Assembly (NCBI RefSeq): GCF_036884655.1
Contig: NC_088354.1
Location: 12,338,001 to 12,402,000, forward strand
Direction of reading: 5' to 3'
Length of the DNA: 64,000 nucleotides
DNA from: Musa acuminata AAA Group
Lineage: Eukaryota > Streptophyta > Magnoliopsida > Zingiberales > Musaceae
Shown piece after piece: positions 20,663-38,730 of the stretch (positions within the stretch are counted from its first letter, which is position 1; each line of letters starts with the position of its first letter). The notes beneath the pieces were generated by a model that had not been told where the DNA came from, did no database searches, and was given only the letters and a program-made list of their open reading frames with translations. Made by a program: the position numbers and the translations under genes.

Positions 20663-21890
20663 CCTAAAATTAGGAATATCTGAATGGTGGACTACGAATA
20701 GAATACTAGAGCCTATGAATGTCTGTATGGTGGAGTTGATTTTACCTGAGATGTTGAAATTTTGAACTCGCAACCATCTATGTATGGGAGATACCCTTTC
20801 TTATTTTGTGCCGAAGCATTTGTAATGCACAAGCCGAAACAGCTGAAATCTTGCATGTTAATGTCTTATATCATATTGTGAATGTGAAATTATAGCATGA
20901 ATTGTTGTGACTCAGATACTGATTGCTAACCACATACTAGAAAATATCGTAAGAAAATGCGACTGATGATCAGGCTTCAATTTTGCTTTGCTTCTGTGAC
21001 AGCAAGGCATCAGTGATTGTCTAGAATCTAGATAACAAGGCTTCTGCAGTAGAACATTATGCTTTCTCCTTTCTCATATGAGTGAGCAGCTGAATTATGA
21101 TTTGTATCAAGAGATTCAAAGCTAAAGCTTATCTTGCTTCGGAATTATCTTTATTTCACATAGTTTAACTTGTCTTTTAAGCTCCATTCTAACTAACTCA
21201 ATTCAGTAGGTTTTCTTTTTAAATTTGGAATGCAGGAACATTAAATGATATTCTTTCTGGTAATTTTTTAATTCATATATCATTTTTTTACTTCATTCTT
21301 GTTTCTATGGATTACATATCTCATTTACATGGCAAGCTTGCAGAAAGTAAGCATTCAAAAACAATTGGCTAACTCCTATCAGAATTTTCTGCTGTCAGTT
21401 GTATTCTCCAAAATTTTGCAAGATGCTCAGATAGTAGACTTTAGATATGGTATGTTTAGCAACATCAGTTTCTCTATTTGTATTGTCTAGGATAATGCCT
21501 TCAGAAAAGTTGTAAATAGGATTAAAGAAATATAATTTAGGTTTTGATATCATTGTTATTACATGTAAACTTGAAGTTAGGAATTATGAGTTCTTTTTTC
21601 TGTAACAGTATGGTTCTTGATGCTTCTTATACTGCTGCATCATAAGTATTTTGCTGGTATATGTGGAATACATTTTGATTTAATATTTTCACTATGACAG
21701 GAAATTGATAATACTGTTCTTAAGGTGGTTTTTTCATGTAATCAGTCTGATATGAATCGGCCTTTAGATTATGAAAACAAGGCCTTGCCTCTGAATGATA
21801 AATAAGGAAATCTGTTCAAATTTTGTAGAAGGATTCCTTATCAAAGAGCAGTAGAGCACTCAGTGGGCTTATGACTTTATCTTAGTAATT

Positions 21891-21940
<50 letters not shown>

Positions 21941-22812
21941 GTGCCTTTCTCTGGTTCTTCTTATGGCAGTGGAGAGAAGTAGTTTCTTCTCAGATTGCAC
22001 AGGCATGGGTGCAGTTTGATGATGAAAATTTCTTGTTATTCTTCAATTATTCCTCCATTTTAGTAAAAGAAGAGCAAGATTGGTAGATGACTTTACATGT
22101 CTGGTTGGGCAATATATGATTTTTTCTCCTAATTCAGGATAGCACTTTGCTAAATCAATTAGAGATATGATCTTCTGTATGCTTTCATGCATTAATATTA
22201 TTACAAGTACCAAATAATGACAATATGTTTCACTTTCATAGTTTGAAGCTTTTGGATAAATGTCACAACAAGTTTGAAAAGTAATGCATATTGTAATATA
22301 TAACTTGCTGTTGGATTAGAATTTGTTGGCTGCCATATCAATTTTGTATCTTGCTAGATACCAAGACTGCAGAAAAAAATTTCTGAAGAAACATGTTCCT
22401 TGATCTGTCCATTGACTCTAACTTGAATCTAAATTGAAAATGCAATTCTGTATGCAAAGTATGCTTGGACAAATGCATGCATATTTGGTAGCCCCTGCAT
22501 CCTGCTTCTTCAGAATAGTTTGTCATTTGAAAGTTGCTGGTGATTGAGAGATCGATAGGTTTTACATCATCCAATAAACAACTTAGTACATCATTTAGAG
22601 AATGTACTTCTAGCATTGATAATAGTTTAAGCTGCTAAGGCCTTCTAGTTCCAATTATAACGTGCATCTCTCCTCTGTTAATTCTAGCTTATTGTCTTTT
22701 CTGCTTATACAGATTCACTGCTCACCATCTTCAACTCTACAGGGCAGTTTCCCATCTAAATTGGTTGTCTCTGACAACCACAAATGATATCTCATTGCTT
22801 TGCATAAAGCAA
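20663..22812. other. Gene-free region with an AG microsatellite
   Basis: AT-rich sequence with no recognised protein. An (AG)n tract lies at about 21891-21938. A 63-codon frame at 21299-21490 shows no motif I can name; it could belong to exons of the unidentified gene at 19.2 kb, but I cannot support that. Confidence 0.4.
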
Positions 22813-23421
22813 TCATGTCATGTTCATGCCCAAACATTGAGAAAACCAAGTACGCTGCTTTACACCATCCTGTCTCATTTGTTCCTCAATCTTGAATCCA
22901 CTATGCCTATCATGATTGAACCTCATATCAATCTCAGGAACCTGGAACAGTCCTGATCTGTTGCCATTTTGTTTTGTAGTTCCAGACTGTGTTGAAGATG
23001 AAGAAAAACTAGATCCACAATCTGAAGCAGTTGATGTTTCTTTTCGTCGGGTGCTGCTTCCGGTTGCAAGCGTCAGCTGTAAGTCGCTTTCCTGGTAAGT
23101 CTCCAACACCACATTTCTATGTTGCTTTCCACTGAATTGTTCTGCCGGCAGCTCCAGATCAAGTGCCCTGCAATGTTCGTCCAGTTGGATCTTCTTGTTG
23201 GTGTTCTTCATTTCTCTCATCAGCAGATGCTGAACTTGGTATAGACGGTGGAGTTCATGCACCTGGATCAGGCAGCCGATAGAATGGAGTCAGCAGCAGT
23301 TTCCTCATGACTTGTCCGAATTGAAGGCACAAGAAGCTACCTGTTGTCGAAAGGCAGTTTCCTGCTTCAAGATGGCCATCTTCAAGTATTCTTTGTCATG
23401 CTGCTTCATGTATCTCCCCAT
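22813..23421 (-). CDS. Small DUF863-related protein
   Basis: Two coding exons, 23421-23341 and 23262-22813, give 176 residues. The N-terminus MGRYMKQHDKEYLKMAILKQ continues across the splice site into a block reading VHELHRLYQVQHLLMREM. This K-EYLK-A-L--E--FR-QV-ELHRLY-VQ--LM pattern is the conserved coiled-coil-like block of plant DUF863 proteins and their short relatives. The middle has LDLELPAE and SDLQLTLATG, also typical of the short relatives, followed by a Ser-rich tail. An in-frame stop lies just upstream of the chosen ATG. A spliced 5' UTR exon may lie around 24273-24430, where a GTAAGAG donor is visible on the minus strand. The function is unknown. Confidence 0.75.
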
Positions 23422-23599
23422 TGGCCTTCAAATTCTATCTTCTGATGTCTTCAGAGTGGTGTTGTGGTGCTTTGGCAAGTTAAAGCCACAAGATCATGCA
23501 TCCTTGCTTTCCCTGCCTTCACGGTATCTCATCTTGCAATCAAATTCACTACTGTGGTTGTTCTGTTGAATTGAATTTGACTGCCAAAGGTGATCAAGT

Positions 23600-26500
23600 T
23601 TCAACCAACAAAGCTACTGTTATTTTTTATCGAATTCCTATATAAGCATACATGGAGAAAATAATTCAATTAATATGCATGCCTTATGCAGTTTTTTGAC
23701 ATGCAATTATATTAGGTAAATTAGTTCACAAGGGCAAAAAAAGATACAGGTGATTTTTGAATTAGCTACCTAAGATAAAAGAAGAGAAAAAGAAAGGAAA
23801 GCAAGAAGACATTCAGTTGAAAGATATTCTTCAACATTATTAACAATTTAACATCTTCCTAAAAGGAATTAATTTTTCAGGTTTCAGTAGGTTATTCCTG
23901 AACATGATGAGTTCCTTAAATTCCAATTGTCTTATGGTTGAACATTTTATGAAATTGCTTTCTAGAAAAAGCATTGATTTTACTGTTTTGTATTAGATTT
24001 CTTGTTTTCTGATGTCTCCTTTTCCTCTAACTCATTTACATTGGTTACAGAATGGTGCATAACCTGTACATGTCAATCTCTGAGAGAAAAATTGGCAAGA
24101 AATGCTTCCTAATAAGCTATCATCCTACACAACCATTCTGTCTTACTGTAAGCTGAAGGCCATAAGAGAACATTATGTGCTCTATGACCATGACAAATGC
24201 GAAAAAACTATCATGATCTCATCTCACAATTGGTGAAAGGAACAAATGACAAAGGAAGAGGGAACTCTTACCTGGCTCCTGTTAGCAGCTCAATTCTTCT
24301 GCTCCTGGAAGAGAGGACTCGGAACTGCAGCCTGAGGGATGACTGTTCTCTTCTCCTGCAACTACAGTGAACATGTCCTTGTACCAACACAACAATCTCC
24401 CTACAACCCAACCTGGAGGCAGAGGGAGGATTTAAGATTCTCTTCACAGACTCCCAGCAGAGTATTCTAATGGGTGCTCATGGCATGCCAAACAAATCCC
24501 AGTCCCTTGGCCAGTGCAGTTTAGGCATATGAAGGTGAAAGATGGCCCAGGCAGTGCCAACAAATGATAGTATTATAATATGAAGAAGACCCACTTGTTC
24601 TATATGTTATTTTCCAAAATTATGGAGCACTACTCCAAAGAATCATTGGACAGACAGCTACACCTGCCATTGTAGATCACATGTGCCAAAGAATTTTATT
24701 ATCATGACAAGTTGTCTCACCATATACCTATAAGTTCCATCAATACCTCTCCATACCAACATTTTCTGTGCTGATTTGTGAAACAGATAAGAGAAGTAGA
24801 TACTTCTTTGGACAGATGTGGGTCTCTGTAATCTACATATTCTCTTGTGACTTGTAGAAGATCTATATGTTTATGCTACATTAAGCATTCATACATAAAG
24901 TAAGCTGAGCAGACACAGAATGATTAGTATTCACATGTATATATAATTGTCTTGCCGGTTGTGGCTGCTACAACCATTAGCTGGATCTGTCCTGGATGTT
25001 TGCAGATATATGTGGTGGGTGAGCCAAGAACATATTAGTTGATCACATCATGTGTGCCATCAAATAGTCCTCAATATTAATTCTCATCCAGTGGGTCCTC
25101 TCATGTACTTTGTTACTTCAATCATCAGCACCTTAATCCTCATCTACATGACTACTATGTGATCCCTTTGAATTGATTCCACCAGGATGATGTAATGCTG
25201 GTCCTGGGATCTACTTGATGCCAGAACGAGAGAAATTGCTTGCCATAGAATATATATGTATATATGTATGCTAATTATTGTTTTTGAGTGTTTAGCAGTG
25301 CTTGAAACCTCCTGTGACTGCATATGGATGACATGAATGACAAGGACCTCAAGAGATAAAGAATGGACATGGCAGGTCATCGAGCCTAGGAATGACCTTC
25401 CATTGGCTGCATATGGATCTGCAAGCACAAACCTTGGATCATGCCGGGGCAGATGCATCCTCCCGAAGGTCTTAACTACCTAGTAAGCATCACTTGTTCC
25501 AAGGGATGACACATGGGGAGGTGTGCATTATTGCCCCAATGATACAAAAGCCTCTTTCCTTTTCTTTGGGGAGGAGGAAAGCTCTGCTTCTGTCCCTGCT
25601 GTACTGACAGTGCCTCCTCCTAAACAATCCAATTGTAGGTGGAAATGGATGTATACAGAGCACATGGAAACTAACAAAGCTCCAAACAAAAAGCTATGAG
25701 CACAGTGGATAGGGATACAGATGTCGGGGTTGGGTGGTCTACCAAGAAAGGATCACAAGTGGGGGGTCATGTGGATGAAGTCTTCTTTTCTTGTTCCTCT
25801 CAGTGCACTGTATCATTCCATGTTTTCCCCATCTCACAGCCCTTCCTTTGGTTGTGTGTGCTAAAGCCAGGGAGAGACAGGGAGGGCCTACAGGGGAGCA
25901 CGCGTTGCCGGGATGGGTAGGCACAGCCATATGAGGAAGATGACCCAAGAGAGAGAATATAGTAGGAACTAGGAAGAATGCATGAGCTCAGCACACAAAT
26001 AGCAGAAGCCATTGCTTTCTCAGTAGGCTGATGAAAGACTAGGAAAGTGAGGAGCAGTTCTGTTGAATGCCAACGTTGTCAGATATATAACAAGGTACCT
26101 GTGTCCTGTAATGTTCTTGGTTGTGTTCTGCAGGAATGAGAAGAAAAAAAAGATTGTTCTTATTTGAGTGAGGTCTTTGTTTATGGAAGTTGAAGTGCAG
26201 CTGAGATTCTCATATGTTGCAACTTGTTTGATTTGATTGTTTTCTATTTGTTAGTGGAGACAAATTTTATCGAAAACAAATTAAATCAAACTTGTTTTTA
26301 AATTTTATCGAAAATTACTTAACGATACAAATTTTTAGGAGAATGAACTTTGGAATCAAACCCGACTTCAAAACTTAAATATGATAAGTTCCTTTCGATA
26401 CCTAAATCAATTGATACGTGATATGAGTAAATATAAAAAAAGAATGATCTATATTTATAACTCGAGATCCGTGACTACTTATGATAAAAAAAATTATTCA

Positions 26501-28340
26501 TAGAATTATGATGATTCATATTTTCTTACAATTTATATAGTGATAATGTACGATAAATTATCATCCACATGTCAAGTCGTAATCGGACGAAGAATATTAT
26601 TAATATCAGTACTTTTTTGTTTAGCATGTAAACAAACAACTCAAAATTGCTACACTCATAAATTTAGGTAATTGTCTGATAGTTAAATCTTCCTCTTATA
26701 CAAAGGAAGTGAGATTTCCCAACTGACACTTCTACTTTTGAGGGAGAAGAACCTAAATGGAGTTGAGCATCACTGACCTACTTGTTAAGTTGCAAACAAT
26801 TGCCCAGATTTCATGAAGGCACCAACTTTTCCTTGACAGCTTGGCCAAGTGTTCATTTGGTAGACAAGATTTATCCCTTGCATCAGAGGTTAAGAATCTA
26901 GCGCTGACCTCACCACTCCACCAAGCTCATGTTGGTAGGGTGGTAGAATCCACAAAGAAAAACAACTTTGGAGGTGACAGTGATGGGATGTTGTAGTGGT
27001 AGTAAAGAGGTAGGATGATTGATTCTGCTACTGGATGATGGGAAAGATCACTGAGCTGTTCTTGCTGTGTTTGTGTGTTTGATGAAGACAAGGAGATCGC
27101 TTGACACCATCAAAAGCAGCATATCTATAGCTCGATGGCAATTGCAGCAACAAATACAGATGACTCTATTCGACATATCTATCCATCATTTTCAAGTCTC
27201 TTTAGGTTGACCTGTCTGCTGATCACATCATTCTTGGTTGAAACGATGCATAAATTCAATTGCCATTTCATCTTGTCTACTAAGAACAAATGCTTAAGCT
27301 GTTCTTCCTGGTTGAGAGTTGAAGCATATATATCCTACAATTTCAGGTCTTGTAACTTTTCTGAGAAAAAAACAATGTTAGTAAATAGAATCTGTCAGCC
27401 AATCCACATGCCAAGATAGATCATAATGTGTCAACAACTCCTTTATTAAGCTTAGAAAGAGATGCTTCACTCTGCCTAATCTAAAGCTCTAATAGAAATC
27501 TCAAAAGAATCACTCAGGTTTCTTATAGCTGAAGAATCCACAAGTGATTAGGTCAACTCCCTCTTTGTACCAGTTTTCTTGTGATTATGAATGCTTGTGG
27601 AACAGACAATGAGCTAAAGTGGTAAGGATGCTTTACCTGTTCATCACATCTGTACTTTTGCCATGCTTCATTGTCCCCTTAGCTGCACAGATGGAGTCAT
27701 AACTAAGGTAGGTAAAGATAGCAGAATCTGAAGGAGATGGACTTGCTGTTTCCTCCACCACCTGATATGCTCACTAGACTGGTCGTTGTCTCATATTGCT
27801 TCCATTCATTGCACCCCACAGCTTTACAGGACATGCTCTCCTGTGGATCGAAAAGATGAGGTCAACTTGGCGAAGTGGGAGAGGATAAATATGAGGTCTT
27901 GCATTTGCGCCACATTGGGTGTTTAAATCGGTTCAAATCAAATCGGATAATTATACCTAATCAATTTTCGATTTAATAAAAATAAAATAAGTTAAATTGG
28001 AATCACTTAAGACTTGTCATATCAAATCGATTGAAGATTAGTTAATTTAATTTGATTAACTGATTTATAATTTTAAATAATATATATATAGTTCAAATGA
28101 ATCGATCCGATTCGGTGAAAGTATTCAATTCAATTGAATCCAACCAGAATCTATCGTCCCATTAAAAAAGTCAAATCAGCTCCACCAAAATATATAGAGA
28201 GGGTATTTGATATTTTGTATAAAAATTTAAATATATAGAATTTTTTTAACTTATTAAATAAAATATCTCCACCAAAATAGTTGTCTGTAATTAGAAGGAC
28301 TAAAATTTAGACAGAAATAATATTTAGCAGAAAGATTCTT
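23600..28340. other. Intergenic region, no gene recognised
   Basis: About 4.7 kb, partly containing the 5' region of the DUF863-related gene. Short open frames at 25144-25458, 25696-26012 and 27135-27419 lack protein motifs. The right end (about 27900-28330) is AT-rich with repeated CAAATCGG/AATTCAAT words. Long-range regulatory DNA cannot be excluded. Confidence 0.4.
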
Positions 28341-28361
28341 AGGGGATTCGGCCCTCCAATC

Positions 28362-28514
28362 CATGGGCTTATTATGGACTCAGCCCATGGGCTTTGGAAA
28401 GCGTCTAAAGGCACTCCAAGAACTCTAACCGTCCGATCACGAAATGACGGCAGCGATCGTTTGCTTTCACTATGGAGTCGACCAATTGCTAGGGTTTCTA
28501 GTGGCGCTATAAAA
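28362..28514 (+). promoter_or_regulatory. RPS29 core promoter: site II motifs, telo-box, TATA box
   Basis: Three TGGGCT/AGCCCA site II-type motifs lie at 28364-28369, 28382-28387 and 28388-28393. A telo-box CTAGGGTTT is at 28489-28497 and a TATAAAA box at 28508-28514, 86 bp upstream of the start codon. Site II plus telo-box is the classic arrangement of plant ribosomal-protein promoters that drives expression in dividing cells. Confidence 0.8.
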
Positions 28515-28599
28515 GCTTGGACCCGTCGCTCGACGCGTTGTTATTGGTCGAGGGATTTGAGGCGATCGGGCGAGAGCGCGGCGCGGGGCGGGCTGAGAT

Positions 28600-33664
<5,065 letters not shown>

Positions 33665-33943
33665 AGATGTTTGCATTATTCGAGATGGAGCCTGCAGGAT
33701 GGAGCTTGTCTCAGAAGTTTGTTACTGAACTCCATTAATGTGATCCTATGAATTTTGTTTACCTATTGAACTTTTTGATTTAGTTGGAACTTAACATAGT
33801 GATCTGAATCACATTGACTTGTTATGGTTGTTGATGTCATTTCTCCGGTTGTCCTATTTCATTCTTCTCATGCTTGAACTGCAGCCATATCTGTTTAATT
33901 CTATGCATATTTTTTTTGTAGAAATGAAATACATGCATGTTTC

Positions 33944-34080
33944 AATGTTGTATAACCTATGGCTCTATAGTCTCTTTGTACATGATGATGTAATTTTCAG
34001 AGGTCCAGCATTATTTTGGGAGGTCCCAAGGAAAGGTGTGTTTAATGTTGTATAACCTATGGCTCTATAGTCTCTTTGTA
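33944..34080. repeat. 37-bp direct repeat with 100-bp period
   Basis: A 37-bp word starting AATGTTGTATAACCTATGGC occurs at 33944-33980 and again, identically, at 34044-34080. The spacing is exactly 100 bp. The intervening sequence is not repeated. Confidence 0.85.
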
Positions 34081-34340
34081 TAACCCTATCGTTGCCATAG
34101 AGGAACCATGCCTTGAACGGTCGGAACAAGGTTCGACACTGCATGGTTCGATCCGTCGCCCACGTAGTAGTCGCGATCGCTCGCTGTAGCCGGGACGCCT
34201 TGTAGACCTCCACCCAGAACGCGCCATCGTAGTTCCCTTGTGCTGGTGATCGCCCACAATTCCGATTGGGCCACGAGGAAGACCAACTAGCCGGAAGGGA
34301 TGGCGAGGAGGATGGTCACATGTTGAGGGATCTTGATGCG
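34081..34340. other. GC-rich island downstream of RPS29, origin unclear
   Basis: A 260-bp GC-rich patch in otherwise AT-rich DNA. Overlapping frames are open on the minus strand (for example 33965-34213 and 34057-34286), but I recognise no family. It starts directly after the second 37-bp repeat. A captured gene fragment carried by a repeat is possible but unproven. Confidence 0.3.
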
Positions 34341-36733
34341 ACAGGTAAATATAATTTTATTTCTTACATGTTTTTATATTTTTTTTACTAGATTTTAAGA
34401 TTACATTTATGTGTATATAACTTACTAGATTTTATGGCGCCATCATCCATCACCAATGAGAATTGATCTAAGATCTAAATCCTCTTATCTCATAGAAGAC
34501 ACGTTCTGTGACTTTCTTCTTGGGCTGGGCTCTGATTTAATGGGCCATCTTGGCCCATTAACTTTATGGATCATGAATCTAAAGTACATGTGCATCGGTG
34601 AGGGGATTCTTAAATCTATCTTTAACCATGTAAACTGGATCTCATATCATTCCTACCAAGAAGATTAGATATTCCCCCCTAATTTGCACCATCCAAAAGT
34701 AATTTATGAGATTGATTTGATTGTGTATCACGCTATAAATAAAGCTGCGATTACACAGTAAATAAATAGGTTATATAATATTTCTCCTCCTTTCAGTCTT
34801 CTCGTTCCCTATTCAGTAAAGTTGCGCTACAGCAGTCCACACTATTCAGGGAGGAAGGTGAAATGAGCTTCATGCATTTGTTTTATTTTGTTGGATAAAC
34901 TGCTAGGAAAAACTCCACCAAACTAATTAGAGATTGCTCCTCTTTCCAAAATTTCCCCACTGTCTCGATCCAATCTCATATATCATATACACGCACAGTG
35001 AGTCCCTCTGAAATGATTGGCATGCAGACATTTCAGGCCATCATGCATGAAACCAATAGCATAACTCAGGTAGAATCTTTACAGAAAGACCTTTCCTTTT
35101 TGCCACAGCTCCACATCCAAGAAAATTGTCTGTATCTTCTTGGCTTCATCATGTCCTGGGCATATATGCACTGTTTGTGTGCTTGTTTCCATCTCAACTA
35201 CTATTGTCAGCGAGTCCTCAAAGAGCTGAGGGTGGCACCTTGAGCACATGTTCGCATTTCTTACTTTCATGCCTGAGCTCTCGACCTATGTGTTGTCCAC
35301 TTGGAACAACCGAACAAAGAGTGCAGGAAAGCAAGAAAATTCTTCCTCGAGAAAGTTGCATGTCTTTTAGTTTGGCTATTTGTTCTCTGGCATTAGTACT
35401 GTCATCAGGGAATTAACAAAGCTCGCAGGCTTAACTTACATTGTTCTCCTTATATGCTTTCCACCAGATTCTTCTGATGCTCTTCTTGGTGTCTGTGCCT
35501 GTAAATGTACTTCCTACAAATCGTGCAACGACGAAGGTGGTCAGCTTTGCATGAAAGAGATGATTCGTTGTGCCATTTGCGTCGGTGTGGGTCTTCAGCT
35601 TTTCTGAGTTGGTGTCACTCGAGAACAAGGTAGATGCCAACGGACTTCAGCTTTTCTTCCTTCTGAATGTTTTGACTAGATATATATATATATATACAGT
35701 ACTCACCACCATCACAAGCATCAATTGTTTCATCTTCTTATCTTCCCATTCTTTTTGTTGGAAGGATCATTCATGAGCCATCCCAACGTAGCATTCCTAC
35801 GAGCCACCATCACAACGACAAGGTTCTCTCTCTCTCTCTCTCTTATAAGACAGCACAACAATGTTTATGGAAGAATTTTGACTAAAACATGCTGTTGTCG
35901 TTGAAATCACCCATATGTTTCGATCAATGATGTTGACATCTCACTTAATTATCTTCCTTGTAAATACGAGAAGATCTTTTCTTTACCTTATGCTGCCTTA
36001 CCGACAGCAAATATTCTACCTCCTTGAGAGCTTCACTACTTAGTGTGCGCATGGCCCTCGTGGCTCTTTATATAGTCTTCCTTTTCCAGGATTGCATGCA
36101 TGAACAATCAATCATGCAAGCTTTTGAGACATGAAATGGAATTTTAGTACAACCTTCCATAATATATTATGTATTGAGAATTCTTTGGAACCCCATTTGT
36201 TTATTTTTATTAGTCACTTGTGAGAGGTTACTATAAAATATTTTAAATTACCTTCATGATAAATAAAAATCATATATTAAATATTTATATGAATTATAAT
36301 AAATTAAAATTTCTTATTGTCTCTTACTATCCATCCATCAGGTATAGGCATCCTTGAAGTCCCATAAAACATGAATTAGATAGAAGACATCAATTTATTT
36401 GAGTGTATCTCATTCAAGAAGTTGCAATATTTCATTGTATAATTAATTTATGAATTGTTTTTGCTATAGTATGATTTAGAACACTAATTAATTTTCTTTT
36501 TAGCAACATAAGTTTTATCTCTATGAAGTATATGTTTTGGGATGTGATGTGATATGAACGCAACCAAATTTGTGCAAACTGGTGAGGATAGAGAGAGGAA
36601 CGCAATAGGTGTGGAACCGAGTGATTGCTACTTTGATGGAGAGCGGGTAAAGTGGCGGGCAAAACTTGGGAAGATGCATTGTAGTGAGAGGTCACACACT
36701 GATTGATATCACCCTGCTTTGGCCTGCCCGTGA

Positions 36734-36772
<39 letters not shown>

Positions 36773-37130
36773 GCTCTAATCAATCTCTGACAAGAAGACA
36801 AATCCCACATCTCATATACAGCCAGACTCCATAGCCGTCCTCCTCACATGTCATCAACATCAGAAGCTCACCCCTCTCTCTGTGGATAAAGTCCTTCCAG
36901 CCTCGATAGGAGGTGACCATCTTCCCAACCTCCACACATGTAGTCGACTGTACTTCTACTGCTCCCGAAGTGAACAGAGGTCTTGTACTTGTGAGTCAGG
37001 AATTTCTTGGGTTCGCTCACGCAAACCCTACTGCAAACTGGAGCATTGGGATTATCACATCAACCTGTTCGATCTCCCTTTCCATCCTCCATATTAACGG
37101 CAACAAGTAGAGATCCCAAAGCACACACAA
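34341..37130. other. Intergenic region, no gene recognised
   Basis: No convincing protein was found. Open frames at 34456-34668, 34998-35640 and 36432-36737 lack motifs and overlap one another on both strands. Short CT tracts occur near 35825-35842 and 36739-36771; the latter sits about 370 bp before the SCL32 TATA box. Confidence 0.4.
36739..36771. repeat. (CT)n microsatellite upstream of SCL32-like gene
   Basis: About sixteen CT dinucleotides. GA/CT tracts near plant promoters can bind BBR/BPC factors, but no function is shown here. Confidence 0.8.
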
Positions 37131-37135
37131 CCCTC

Positions 37136-37142
37136 TATATAT
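37136..37142 (+). promoter_or_regulatory. TATA box of the GRAS gene
   Basis: TATATAT lies 84 bp upstream of the chosen ATG (37226), a normal distance for a plant core promoter with a short 5' UTR. It argues against the in-frame upstream ATG at 37007, which would lie before the TATA box. Confidence 0.55.
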
Positions 37143-37225
37143 GCCCTGCACAAACACCAAATCCACTTCTCTACTGCTATTCTGTACTGGTTTGCCTCCC
37201 CTTCTCTCTCTCTCTCTTTTTACAT

Positions 37226-38593
37226 ATGATGCAATTCACTACAAGTGTACCACTGCTGCCTCCTATCGGTCCCGATGGGTTAAGCCTGTTGTTGGAAGAG
37301 GACGACGCGCCGAAGCCCTCCTTAGGTGGTTCGTGGCCGTGGCGTGGCCGCCTTCTGGCCTCCCCCCTCGGCAGCTTCAACACCGCCAGCTGCATGGAGC
37401 AGCTGCTCATCCATTTCGCCAACGCCATCGAGAGCAACGACGCCACCCTCGCCCAGCAGATCTTGTGGGTTCTCAACAACATCGCTCCCCCGGACGGCGA
37501 CTGCAACCAGCGCCTGACGTCCGCCTTCCTCCGCGCCCTTATCGCCCGAGCCTCGAGGACCGGCTCCTGCAAGATTCTCACGGCTGTGGCGGCACGTGCC
37601 GACGCCGAACTCGCCCTCCACCTCCACCGCTTCTCGGCCATCGACCTTGCCAACTTCATCGATCTAACTCCCTGGCACCGCTTCGGCTACGCTGCTGCGA
37701 ACGCTGCCATCGCAGAGGCGGTCGAGGGGCTACCCCTGGTCCATATCGTCGATCTCAGCACCACCCACTGCATGCAGATGCCGACCCTCATCGACCTGCT
37801 AGCCAATCGTCCCGAAGGCCCGCCGTTCATAAGGCTCACCGTTTCAGGCCTCACGACGACTGCGGCGCCGCCGATTCTGAACATGACGTACGATGAATTG
37901 GGGTCGCGGCTGGTCAATTTCGCGCGTTCTAGGAACGTAGCTATGGAGTTCGTAGTGATCCCTACTGATCCCAGCGATGCGTTCGTTTCACTGATCGAAC
38001 AACTAAGGGTTCAACAGTTAGTCTCCGAAGGCGAAGCCCTGATCGTGAACTGTCAGATGCTGCTGCACTACATACCAGAGGAGACGGTCGGAGTGATCGC
38101 CTCCACCACGAACGTAAGTCCACCAATGCTCTCCCTCCGGACATTGTTCCTCAAGGCTCTACGAAGCCTGGGGCCTACACTGGTGACGGTGGTGGACGAG
38201 GACGCCGACTTCACGGCGTGCGACGTGGTCAGGAGGCTGCGGTCGGCGTTCAACTACCTGTGGATCCCGTATGACGCGGTGGACACGTTTCTACCCAAGG
38301 GGAGCGAGCAGCGGCGGTGGTACGAGGCCGGGGTGGGGTGGAAGATCGAGAACGTGATCGCGGAAGAGGGTGTGCAGAGAGTGGAGCGGCTGGAGCGGAA
38401 GGGGAGGTGGGCGCAGAGGATGAGGGCCACGGGGTTCCGGTCGGTGCGGTTCACGGAGGAGGCGGCGGGGGAAGTGAAGAGCATGCTGGACGAGCACGCG
38501 GCTGGGTGGGGGATGAAGAGGGATGAGGAGGACTTGATGCTCACTTGGAAAGGGCACAACGTGGTGTTCGCCACGGCTTGGCTGCCTGCTTGA
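37226..38593 (+). CDS. SCL32: GRAS-family transcriptional regulator, SCARECROW-LIKE 32 type
   Basis: Single-exon gene of 455 residues starting MMQFTTSVPLLPP. The GRAS domain begins near residue 50 with CMEQLLIHFANAIESNDATL (LHR I). It continues through LPLVHIVDLSTTHCMQMPTL (VHIID motif), the LHR II and PFYRE regions (LRSLGPTLVTVVDEDADF), and an RVER segment (EGVQRVERLERKGRWAQRM). It ends in the SAW motif (WKGHNVVFATAWLPA). The short N-terminus and these motif variants fit the SCL32/SHR-side subfamily. GRAS proteins are nuclear co-regulators in development; members near SCL32 have been linked to root and meristem patterning. The in-frame extension to 37007 is likely untranslated because a TATA box lies at 37136. 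The coding sequence is strongly GC-rich. Subfamily placement is moderately sure, family certain. Confidence 0.93.
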   Translation: MMQFTTSVPLLPPIGPDGLSLLLEEDDAPKPSLGGSWPWRGRLLASPLGSFNTASCMEQLLIHFANAIESNDATLAQQILWVLNNIAPPDGDCNQRLTSAFLRALIARASRTGSCKILTAVAARADAELALHLHRFSAIDLANFIDLTPWHRFGYAAANAAIAEAVEGLPLVHIVDLSTTHCMQMPTLIDLLANRPEGPPFIRLTVSGLTTTAAPPILNMTYDELGSRLVNFARSRNVAMEFVVIPTDPSDAFVSLIEQLRVQQLVSEGEALIVNCQMLLHYIPEETVGVIASTTNVSPPMLSLRTLFLKALRSLGPTLVTVVDEDADFTACDVVRRLRSAFNYLWIPYDAVDTFLPKGSEQRRWYEAGVGWKIENVIAEEGVQRVERLERKGRWAQRMRATGFRSVRFTEEAAGEVKSMLDEHAAGWGMKRDEEDLMLTWKGHNVVFATAWLPA

Positions 38594-38652
38594 AAGCAAC
38601 AGTACTATTGCATTGCAAATTAGACTGCCTCTGTAAGTGCTATTTGGTGCTG

Positions 38653-38691
38653 ATTCATTGCTTAGATTACCATATTACTGACCATCGATTC

Positions 38692-38730
<39 letters not shown>

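Noticed and set aside
20146..20765. Long Tyr/Ile/His/Thr-rich open frames
   Set aside because: Pure translation of TA/TATG/TACA microsatellites within a MITE.
25144..26012. Possible small genes on either strand
   Set aside because: Overlapping short frames without start context, motif or splice support.
37007..37225. In-frame N-terminal extension of the GRAS protein
   Set aside because: It precedes the TATA box at 37136 and has no resemblance to GRAS N-termini; the start at 37226 fits the family length.
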